A DNA stretch of 64,000 nt from Blastomussa wellsi (lineage: Eukaryota; Cnidaria; Anthozoa; Scleractinia; Plerogyridae): the NCBI GenBank assembly GCA_947652115.1, contig OX393564.1, forward strand, positions 3,510,908 through 3,574,907. The letters run 5' to 3'. Under the pieces are notes generated by a model, which searched no databases, was not told the origin of the DNA, and saw only the letters and a list, made by a program, of their open reading frames with translations. The position numbers were made by a program, and so were the translations under genes. Shown piece after piece: positions 25,101 to 37,100 of this stretch. Position 1 is the first letter of the stretch. Every line of letters starts with the position of its first letter.

Positions 25101-28100
25101 TCGCGACACTTGCTGTTTTCTACACTTGCAAGAGCCCAAAAAAGTAGTTATTTTCCCCCTGCCTCCTTAAAATGTCGTGTAACTTAACAAATCAATACCT
25201 CCAATCTTTGTTTTTTTTGGGGCTTTCCATTTTGTGCTAATGGTAACGAAATTTCACGTTACTGTTGTTGAAATAACTGTCCCCAGGAATCCTGACGAGG
25301 ACTGTGGGTGTCAACGCGTTTTGACAGTAATTCCCTAACACGGGACGTTTTCCGACTCTTGAATATTTGGTGGGTCGGGTGGAAATGACAATAGCTATCG
25401 TAATCACAAAAACAAGACTCGTACTTGAGTTTCACTTTCGCAGGAGGCGCAGTCTCAAAAGAATAGAGGGGGTAAGTTTCTAAACAAACTGTGGTGCTGC
25501 GTCGGTGGGAAGTATAACAATATAATTTGGTTTTATCAACTGGGTTGATAATGTCAATTGGCCACCGTAAAGAGATTCAAGAGCTGACGTTTCGAGCCCC
25601 CTAACGCTCGAAACGTCAGCTCTTGAATCTCTTTACGGTGGCCAATTGACATTATCAACCCAGTTGATAAAACCAAATTATATTGCAGTCTCAAAAGGAC
25701 TAGTTTTGCAAACGCGTGGGCATATTTTTAGTTTTTAATGCTTTTGAATACTGTTTTTTGTGTGCTTACAGTCCTCCGTTGCCATCGGATTTGTCCGGAC
25801 CCAATCAGTACGTCGATTATGTCACTAGTTCCACTTCTCCCGAGCCGATGGAGTCGTCCATTGCTTCATCGAAGCCGACTAAAATGACGGAGGACCTCGA
25901 AGGAAGGTATAGTTAACAGTGACGAGTTCTGACTTCCTTTAGTCAGACGGGAGTTGGGTGGGTAGGGAATTGGGACTGTCTCCGATATGCTGGTTTCGTA
26001 AGATAGGCAACACATGTGACGGATCGTCCTGACGAGCTAACGACATGAGAGATTCGGGCTGCTCGTGCAATGTTTCCCTCTGGAGATCGTATTCTAACTT
26101 ACTTGGTTAAATATAGTAGTTCCCTCTTAAACTTTCTTAGAACTAAAGAATTGTCAATGGCAGATTGACCACGGACGCCAATAATGCAATAAAGTGATCA
26201 TAACGTTGAAGGGAAAGAAGGTAACCGTTGCCTAGCGCGGGAAAAGTTACATACGACAGAAGTTCTGCTTGGACCTGATTGGCTGATTAAACTTTTTCTT
26301 CTTTCTAATTGGCTAGTGTTCGTCGCACTAGATGTGCGCTCTAATTGTAACAAGCTCAAAATGAAAAGTAATCAACCACCTGATTTACTCCGCAAGTTAT
26401 TCAAAAGCCGCTCTTTACTTTAATACCACACGCAAAAAAGCGCTTTTCGGAAGGTGATTTAAAATTCCAAAATGGAAAATAATGATAAATTAGATAGCTC
26501 ACAATTTGAAATGTTCCGGCCAAGTGAGCGACATTAAAACGGTAATTGAGCAATGTTTTGTCGTTAGTTTTTCCTCTTAATTTAGCGAGAAAAGGTTCGC
26601 CTCATTTCCTCAATATGGAAATCAAGAACAGCGGATGTATTCTTTTTAATGTAGGAAATGTCTAGTTCAAATCATGGATGTGAGCAGTAAGAATTCGCGA
26701 CCTTTCTGTCATGTTTTGAGATCAATACAACCAATATTCGAAACGTGTTTATGTCAAGCGAAGTCATTTGTTACGTGTCAAAGAATTGTGCGTAATTTTG
26801 AAATGAAACTAGGTATTTTTGCACAAATGGTTAGAATCAGCGTTTTATATTCAGCTAAACTGTAGTTAGAACCGCTGGTTTATTTTCACTGTTATAGTTA
26901 TTCACTATCACGAATTTCATCAAATATCTTGTTGACCGCTTACGTCTCAGTGTAATGTACAGTTAGTATAATTTTAGTTTATTACTCGAGGCTGTTTTGT
27001 TTTAATTTAGCAAGACATGGGAAAAAGATTTTGAACACACCTTGCAGACATAAATTTATCGTTTTATTGTATGGCTGGGTAGACTCCCTATGGCGATAAT
27101 TGGCGTAATCTTTCCTATGACAGGTTTCAACCAATGAAACGAACAATAGATGTATTCTTTAAGTGAGTGAATTTATTTCTCTTCCCCTGAAAAACTCATT
27201 ATGAATATGTAGATTTGTTTTATTAGCACCTGATCGCGAGCGATACTAAGTACACCCAAACATTATCTACACTCGAATAAGTCGAAAAACACTTGTAAAA
27301 GACAGTCTCTGTCGGTTTCATTTGGTCGTGCACGATATCGTTATTCATCATCATGCCAAACGGTAGCTCCATTCCCAGTTGTCTCAGTGTTTTGTTGTCT
27401 AATTCCAGAATGGATGATGAGCATAAGTTGATATCAAGATATGCGGCCAGGTAAGTTAATAAAGTCCGTACTTCATGACTGGGTTATACGCTAAGTGAGG
27501 TTTCTACCAAACCCGTGTTTTCACTGTAACATGCAACGGCCCGACGGATTGGGTTGGGTCTTGAGGATGCCCGAATGTCGGCCGGTGAATAATAGCCGTA
27601 TTTTTTAACTGAAGCTCTGCCGAGAAGATATCAGATCAGTAGGTTCATATATATGTTTATGACTGACATTTCCAATTCTTTGTTTTGTTGCATTAATTTT
27701 GTTATTTTCTACCTGTACAAGTTTATACGGTATTCCGCGGCCTGGCTGACCGTCTCAATAGTACCTTTTAACTTTGTTCGATTCGCATGCGTTCAAAAGA
27801 CATGTACGATCAAGCTATTGTATACTGGAAGTCTTGTTTTTCACCTTGCCTCAATTCAGAATTAATTTTGAAGCTTTAAACAGATTTAGGTCGAAATCTT
27901 TCAGTGCAAGCTCGAAATAATTAATTCCCATCTTGATTTCCGGACATTTTGTTTTATATTGTATTATTTTTAAAAAGAAAATGATTGGGAATCAAGACAA
28001 TATTTTATACTTGTGATTTTCTTGCCCCTCGTCTTTGTTAGCAAACATTATTTATTTTCACCAAATTGCTATTGAAAATCTTTTGTCTTGTGCCGATGAA

Positions 28101-31100
28101 CCATGCGTTATAACTGACATCCAAAGAAATGCCTGAATCAGTTGGGAGAATTTTAATTTCAAGATAAGAACGTAAAGTGCTTTTGATATACGTTTTTTCG
28201 TGGACAAGCGCATCGACATAAACTGGTTTCTGTAAGAAATTGTGAATTTTGCATAGCATAAATATATTTCATTCGAGATCAGTGAAAAATAAAACATTTG
28301 CATGCTCTTCATTTTTTTCAATAAAATAAACGAGTCTCTTCACAATACTACAATTTATTTTCACTTTTGACACGACGTTAGTCAAGCGTCGCGTCCTGTC
28401 ATTTGAGAGCGATTTCAAAATGAGCCTGTGTTAATGAAAAAGGTTTAATTCTCTAATGAAATCCCAACCAACCGCGGATTTCAATTTAAATGAAGCCATA
28501 TTTGCAAATGACTTTTGAAAAAGGAAAATACAAACCCATCGTTTGGAGCATTGCAATTACTCAACGTTCAGCTCATTAAGTCACGGCTCGAGTTTGTTGA
28601 CTAAATCAGACTTGGGTTTTATTTTTCCTTCAGTTTCGGGCATCCTCAAAAATCAAACCGCCAGTAGTTTTTTGGTTACATTTCGTGGTTTTTGCGTGAA
28701 ATTTCAACTGGGTTAATTCCCCTCCTCTGCGACCCCTATGTGGGTTATTTTGGTAGCCTTTACATTATCCTTGCAGTGAATTGTGCGAAAATGAAATTAG
28801 TTTATCCTGTTCATTTGTCCACGGTAAATACAATTTTCCCACCTGGCGCCTAAACCAGAGGACAGAATAATCTCTCACTTTGTCCCCAATGCTACTTTAT
28901 GTCTTTGATGTCGTGTAATTTTCTTCCCTTATCTAACTATTTATCTTCATCTTTTTGTTTTTTGCTCACCAATGGAAAGACTCGCGGCGAATTCGGTAAG
29001 TCTGCAATAAACTTATCTAGCCATGATTTGAGATTAAAGAAAAAATAGAAGGAAAACCGTCACTATCGTTTTCATAAAACAATATAAGTCGTTTTGCAGC
29101 AGATAAAACACACGTCAATTTGATTACTTCTTCTGTTCTGATTGTGTAAATAAAAATCATTATTTTTTTGCGCTGTAATATTTTTAGTTCTGTTTTTCAC
29201 ATCGTTTTTATTATTCATTACATGTTGATTGTGTAAATAGAAATAATTATTGATTTAACAATTTTTGTATTTTTCATTTCTGTTTTTGTTATGCGTGGGG
29301 AATTTCTTGTCTGACCATTACGAATTGTTTTACACACGACGATAAGAAAAAAAGAAGAAGATAAGAGAGCCGATGGCTGTCCCGCTAGACTAGTTTATAA
29401 TTTGTATTTATTTAGGAAATGAAACCTTCATTTGCATTATTCTGCCGATAATTTAGTAATACATGAAGCGAGTTATGAAGAACACTCCTTCATACAAAAC
29501 GTCACAATACAATGTACATAATTCAAAGCTTGTTCAATCTAGACTAGACTAGTTTCACCAACATGGCGAAAGAATTTTAAATATTGGTCAACTAGCGGCT
29601 CTCGCATGGTCTCTTGTGAATGACTCGCTGCCTTTAGAGGGAACTATAGAACGAACAACAGGAAAAATGCCTCTAGCCGCTAAAACAATCTAGCAATTGC
29701 TACTATCGAGAAGCAGTAGAGTTGCAAACTTACGAGAGCTGTTACGTCCACATTTTTAGATAAAGTGTAATGCACCTATTAATCTTAAGCCGCAGGAGAG
29801 GGAGGCCGGGTATATACGGGGCGATAATTACTGTCCAATTCCCCACCTATGCTCCCCTCCCTTCCCTCTGCGACAGATTGGTGCATAAGGAAGTCTGTAC
29901 TGTGTTTGAGAAAAGAAGCGGGAGTATTCGTGTTACTTTGGTGTGAGATCATTTCACTTGGGTTAAATGAGTGAAAGGGTGGCCAAAATATTACTGATAG
30001 TTGCTTCCCCACTCTTAGCGTTATAGCTCATTCGAACAAGGGTTATTTCAATAACCATTAGAGCGTTAGCGGTATAGCTCATTCGAACAAGGGTTATTTC
30101 AATAACCATTAGAGCGTTAGCGGTATAGCTCATTCGAACAAGGGTTATTTCAATAACCATTAGAGCGTTAGCGGTATAGCTCATTCGAACAAGGGTTATT
30201 TCAATAACCATTAGAGCGCTTTTCAATTGAGTGTCAAAAACAATCCTGAATTGCTACGGCGTTTCGGTACATTCTCTTGTGATTAATGTTAAAAACTGGC
30301 GCACATTTCTCACCGATCAGAAGTTTAACCAAAATCAATTAATTGTGACTCGCTTACACGTTCTCCCGCGCTTTTCGTCCCGTCGGCTGCATACATGTTT
30401 TTGCCTCGAGTTTTGATTGGTTCACTGGATTGTTCGTGCCCCTTGTGATTGGTCAGAATTGATACTTTGGCTTAGTTAGGTCTTTCGAAATCAAAACCGT
30501 TCACACATCAATTGTGCCACAGACTGTCGTATTGACACTTAGCTGCTTTACAGTTTTATTGTCGAAATACAAATTCACCTCATTTGTCTCCATGCATTTC
30601 TTTGGTAGGAATTGATTGAAACTAACGACATTTACTTTTCCTTTTAGCGTCAGAAACCTGTTAATAAGGTTAGCAAGTCACCAAGTCAGTCGAGCATTGA
30701 TGCTAACAGAGAACAGAGAGAACTGATGCAGACACTGCAGAACAAAAACAGGTACATTTTAGTCTTGAGCCTGCTTTGTGCAACAAATAGCTTCTATTTG
30801 GAAGCATAGGTGCATGTACATATTGAGGACCTATAAATCATATTTTCTTCGCGAGCACATTGCAATCTTACCCATAACCTGCGATCATGCCCTCCCTCCC
30901 TACTTATAATCTCTGGGAAGGTGGGCATGATACATTTCCTGTACGGATCGCATGTAAAAAAGCCAGATTTTGGCTTTTTATCTGATTGGTCAAGAACAAT
31001 GTTTATGACGTGCTTGTGTTCTCATTGGCTGTCTTGTTTAAATGAGGCTTCCGGTCGAGACAAAGTATGTTTACAAGTTCGAACGATTGTAACGATTTTG

Positions 31101-34100
31101 CTGAAACCCTGACAAATTTACGGCATAATTATCAAAAGGCCGAGCAAGACGCGTAATTTGTTTGCGTGGAGATGTTTTGGTGCTTAGCCCAACCGGTTTT
31201 TCAAATAATTTCAAAGGTGGCAAATGAGGGTGATGGTAAATTTTCAGCTCGGTAAATTATACATGAAAGACGAGTTTATCAACATGACACGAGCGTGGGA
31301 CAAAGAAAAATTCTGAGTCCCCGACAGGAATCGAACCCATGACCTCCCGAACACCGGGCGGGCGCTCTATCCACTGAGCTACGAGAACTCCTGGAGAGCT
31401 AGGTCATTTTTACTGCGTTCTTATGTGACATGCGTCCCGCATACTGCTAGGTCAAGCAATGTCGATTTCATCATGAGTTGTGGCAAAAATTTGCCTGATC
31501 GCAGGTTATCTTACCCATGGCACTGGGTTTCCTCGTCGAATTGAAATTTAAGGAATTTTTTGTATTTGTGAAGGGCAGGCATTTGGAGAACCAAGCGAGA
31601 CCTCTGGTCCCAGAGGTTTTCTTTTTCTTTTTCTTCTGAAGCTAAGTAAATCGTCACGGCAGTCGAAGCTAGCGAACTCGTTTTCGCCACTTCGAGGCAC
31701 TTTGGTTGAGAATTATAAAACGAGAAAACCTGTGAAACCAGGGTACACCCCTCGAAGCAAGGACGAGAACCACCAACAAGCTCAACCTATACAGGATGCC
31801 AGTTCCGGGATTCAAATCAGGACCACTTTGGTGGAAAGATAGCGCTGTCACCACGACAATGACACTGCCATCTCACCCTCACCGTACCGCTAGCCACAAA
31901 GGTCCCAAAGAATCAGTATAGTAATCGAAAAATCAGCATTCATAGCAATTTAGTGATAAATGATCAAAATACTGTGACTTGCATGAAATTTGATTTTTTT
32001 ATTCTGCAATTGAGATCTAATTTATTTTGCTGGTCAAACAAAATGAAGCGTTTACTTGAATACGATCTGTTTTGTCCAACAGGCTTCTTCTAAAAGAAAT
32101 TCGACGCCTGCGGGACGAGCATGAGGAGACATCGAGGTCAGCGGCTCAGATCGCTCAAAACCCTCAGCTGTTGGCCGAACTCAAGTTGCTACGGCAACGG
32201 AAAGATGAATTAGAATTGCGCATGTCGGCACTGCAAGAGAGCCGCCGTGAATTGATGGTGCAGTTGGAAGGACTGATGAACCTGCTTAAAGTAAGTGCCT
32301 AGTGTATTCATTGCTCAAATTTAGTTTCTCGTCTTTGCTTAAGTAAGCAGTTATACCAAACTATTTTAGTGCAATTTTGTTCCATATAGGGGTGAAATTA
32401 ATGAACTCAGGTGAAATCTCTTGGCAATCTTTTAAAGTCAGAGGATGGAATAAAAAGTGTCAAAGAAGTGCGAAATACCAGATTGGACAGGAACATGTCG
32501 AAGCCTTACTTTATAAATTTATGGGATTAAAAATGAAAACGTCGTTCTTCATTCGAAATCCTCCCCTTTTATTTGTTGGAAAACTAGTTCACAGTTGTTT
32601 GAAATGAGTTTGCAGTTTCCGCTTGAAGTGTTCAGTTCATAATTTACCGGGGATAAATATGTTGACCTCTCCCCTCTCAATAAACTGACTTTGGAAAGTA
32701 AACCAATCAAACCCAAACCGTGGTTTCTTTTGAAACCTTCTTGATGATCCGTTTTTTGGCGATTTCAGTACGCGGTTAATTCGCGGTTAATTCAAGCAAT
32801 TTTCTTCACGGTAGTATTATAGTATTAGAATAGTACTGTTATATGATTAAAGGGGGTAAGTTTCTATAGAAACTGTGGTGCTGCGTCGGTGGGAAGTATA
32901 ACAATATAATTTGGTTTTATCAACTGGGTTGATAATGTCAATTGGCCACCGTAAGGAGATTGAAGAGCTGACGTTTCGAGCGTCAGCCCTTCGTCGGAGC
33001 GAATCGACGAAGGGCTAACGCTCGAAACGTCAGCTCTTGAATCTCTTTACGGTGGCCAAATAACGTTATCAACCCAATTGATAAAACCAAATTATACTGT
33101 TATATAATTAGCACGTTTCGCAATATAACCCTTACCAACAGAAGCGTTGCGTAACGATTACGTCACAGCTGTAACATAGGGTAAGTATTAACTACAGTCC
33201 GGAAAACAAATAGATTTTCTTTATTTTCATAACTTGCCTCCTTGTTTTGTTGTTAGTGTACTGAGAAATTACAGCTTGCTCACCCTTAGGAGTTAGAGTT
33301 TTACCGTTTTTTTCGTTCATTGCACGCACGCACTGTCTTGGTGTAACTGTGCAGTCGTCTTTAATCTTAGCATTTTGTCTTATCGAATCATTGGTTGGTG
33401 TCGGGACGTAAAGTGGTGTAAATCATGTGTTGTTCTTGTTTTGCTTCGTAAGTTAATGACCCGCAGCTGAAGTGTTAGTGGTTGCTGTTTTTTTTTCGCG
33501 GGAAGCTAAATCTTTTTGTAGGCTTGCGGGATAGTCGCATGTTTTGTTCTCGCGTCGGATAGCAAATGTCGGTTGAGTGTGGTCATGCTTTTCGTTGGCT
33601 TGCAGGACAGTCACGCTTTCCTTTGACGTTTAGTCAATCACGTTTTTCTTAAAGGTACAGTTTTATAGTCACACTTTTTAAACTTATAGTGCAGTTCCCG
33701 TTTCGCTGACATGTAATATCGTCACGCTTTCCTGTTGCGGGATAGACTCAAGCATTTTATGGAACAGTCACGCTTGCTTTTGCCTGCGGGATAGTCACAC
33801 TTTTTGTTGATTTATAGCTTTGTCACGGTCACGCTTGTTATTGCCTCGCTGGATACAATCGCTACTCGTTAAAAGTTCTTTTACACAAGGAATAGGCCAA
33901 ATTTATTACAGCGGTGAAAAAGCCAAACAATTGTCTTCACAGCATCAGGAAACATGGCAAGGAAAAACGTGGATTGACTTGAAACAGAAAAGGCGAACGA
34001 AAAGAATGTTGTTGAACCTAGTGAGGCAGTGAATGCAATTCATTCTTGTATAGCTTATTGGCGTAATTTTTTCTATTTGCTTGGGGGGGGGGGGTGGTGG

Positions 34101-37100
34101 TAGAAGTACACAATTTTGTGAATTTCTAGGGGTGGGAGTTGGGATCATTATGTTTGTTGGTTGATTAAAATGGTTCATTCCATTATGAAATGATGTATAC
34201 TACATGTTTCTTTGTATGGAATCCCTGACCCATGTTTTTTCAGTGACTTGTGACTTTAGTGCAGAAACATTGGTTATGGGTGGGGTGGGTGAGGGTTTCC
34301 TTGGAAACGGTGATTGAGGGTTAGGGGCAGGGTGGGTGAAGGTTTCCTTGGAAACGATGATTGATCCAAATCAACAGCGAGGGAATGTGAGTACTTAAAA
34401 CTTACAAACGTTAACAGAGACAGGGTTAAATAGCTATATTTGAGTAGTTAAGGCTGGCAATTATCTAAATTTAATTTTGATACTGCTTTTACGCCCTCAA
34501 TTTTCAACCTTATGTGCTGAATTTCGCAGTTAGCTTGTTATCTTGCTCATCTCATTCCCAGAAATGGCGTCTCGGGAGGGATGAATGTCGTGAATAGTAA
34601 ACATGTATCGTGTTGTTTCTTTACTGTAAACTAAGACTGAACAAAGTGGATTAAGGGAAATTCGATTGGCACACAAAGTGCTTAGGCCATAGGCATAGGC
34701 CAGCTTTTGCTTAGGACAAATATCACTCTTGTTTTATTTTGGCTTTTTCTTGAAAAGTGAGATTAAATCAAGAAAGTAAAACGACGTCATTTTGGCTTTG
34801 TGTGTGTTGTGCTCATACGTTTGCATGCAGCAGTCTAATTCATTTCCAGCTGCTACTGTTTTAGGTGTGTTTCTGTTTTAAAATCAGGAACGCTTTTATG
34901 CGGCGCCTCACTTAAAATTGGCAAAACGTTGACAGAAATCATGCTTCTGATTTATTAATCCACTTTGTTCTGTCTCTTGCAGGCAGAAAATCTCTGAATC
35001 CAAGACAAGAGGACGATCAGTTTTTACTCTTAGATAATTTCAAGAGCCCGACTTAGATGAACTGCCACTAGTCGTCTTTTGGGCCGTCACGCAAAACTTT
35101 GCTGCGTGACAAATCAAAGTCACACTTTGCGTGACGTTGTGCCATTATCATCAGGAAAGTTCTTGCGTGGCGAACCAAACTATGTAACGGAGCGCTTAAT
35201 ATGTTATCCCGATTTAACCATCAACCTTACTGCTAAAATGTTTATTTTGGGTGTGCGTACAGGACGAATTTCTTATAGCCGTGTTTCTTCAGACTCATTA
35301 CCAATTTAAAGAAAAAAGTCATTAATGTTTACTTTATGCTTATTAACGTAATGTTTAGATTTTAGATTTTCAATCGATTAGATTTTCTCGATTGAAATAG
35401 GTCGTATAGGCAAAATAACTGATAGAAGGTAGAGTTGAAAGTCATATGCAAGGTTCGTGTCAAGAATTCGTATACAAAATCTCTCTAGCCTCAGTCCTGT
35501 CCAGTAAGACACGAAAGACACTTAAAACTTTATTGAATTCTCCCATAATGTGCTTCTCTGTAATAAAGTGGGTTCGGGGGGGTGGGGGTGTGGGTGAATT
35601 GCTAAAGCAACAAGCTCCATCTCTTTCCGACAGGCTTTCAGTGTTCGTAGATCTCGTCCTCAGTCAGGTTTGGTCGTTATATTGTGTGACACTGTAATTG
35701 TGGATTCCTTAATTCTTTTTTATATTTCCTTTTTCCTTGGAGCCCTTTGAATTCAGGTTTTGTGTCATAACTTAACGTGCCCACTTCATTGCGAGCATAT
35801 CGATATTAAGTTAAAATTATGCTGCTTGGTTATTGGAGCAGCGTTACGTAAGAGCATATAAATAGATTGTAATGGAATAATGTCACGTGAACACGCGTTT
35901 AGATCACGTAATATATATTGACATAAGGAATTGTTTCATTGGCATTATCTTTGTCAACAAAACGGATGAAGTTTTTATTTTATTTTTTGTAAGAAACTAT
36001 TGTCAGAGTTAACAAAAAAATATTTCCTTGAAATTTTTTAAGAGAATTTGTTCACAATTTAATTGTGTTTTATTAACAGCGCAAAGAAAGTATTGTGTTG
36101 CAGTTTTGTCAGGAAAAGCAGTACTCATTATAATATCGTTTTGACAATTATAAGTAATACAGATTTTAAGGATATGGGAAAATACGATAGAGTTATACTC
36201 GTTTTCAAACGATTGGCTAAATTTATGTCCAGACAAAATATTTGTACAGAAGCATCTCAGGAATGTTGAAATCGATTAGCATCATTGCGGATGGAAGTAC
36301 AGTCGAGGAGCGACTGCCGGAACTGTAGAATTTCCGTAGAGTTCCCGAAAATTCCCCGACTATGACTGTCCAGTCAAAGCACGAGCAATATGTATGTTGT
36401 ATCCTCGGCCTTTTCGCCACGATTCGGCTCAGTTCGGTTCTATTCGGTTGGAGCTAGTTTTGTTCGGTTGAGTTTGGTTCTACTCTGACGGGTTTCTTTA
36501 GTTCGGGCAAATTCGGGGGAGCTCGGCTCAGATTGGTTCTGAACTGAGCTAAACGGTCTCTGAGCTAAACGGAAGGTCTCGGTCCCTGGAACATTTAGCA
36601 AGCTGAGCTCGGTTTGCAGTTTGAGTTCATTTATATTCGAAATGAATAGAGTTAGCAAGGTGAGATGTTATCACATCGCCTCTGTCTAGGAAAACGTTAA
36701 TAAAATAAAAGCAACGAAAGGTTTATATTGTTCTAAAAGAAAGTGAAATATAGTTATACGTGCTTGAAGGCGGTTGTCTTTTCATTTGGTTGGAAAAGGG
36801 TTTATTTGCTAATCCAGCTTGCAGTCTTTAAAGAGTCCCCATTTCTATTTTATTAACTTTTGGAAAAATCGCAATAGAGAGATCCCGTAATTTCCTTTAT
36901 TAAAAACTTCAAAAGTAAATGTATTTTTATTTATGTAAAGTGCTTGAACCAATCTGCGTTAAGGATCTTGTTGTCCCTTACTAGACAATACTTGCGCCCT
37001 AGCGGTTGTCTGTTTTGTTGGTCCCGCACTTTTTACCGTTACTTGCTGGGGATTTTGCAATTTGGTGTTTTGTAGATCACTGTACTTTATGGCGGGAAAA

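Larger units (their letters stand above)
21975..25771. other. DTN: Dystrobrevin intron 12
   Basis: This 3.8-kb intron holds the Ser-rich alternative first-exon candidate (23820-24061) and a hammerhead-like inverted repeat (25468-25687). Nothing else is recognised. Confidence 0.6.

Noticed and set aside
30015..30217. CRISPR-like array
   Set aside because: The units are contiguous tandem repeats with no spacers, in an intron of a eukaryotic gene.
31316..31388. Functional tRNA-Thr(GGT) gene
   Set aside because: C replaces the invariant U33, there is an anticodon-stem mismatch, and a SINE-type tail follows rather than a T-run terminator.
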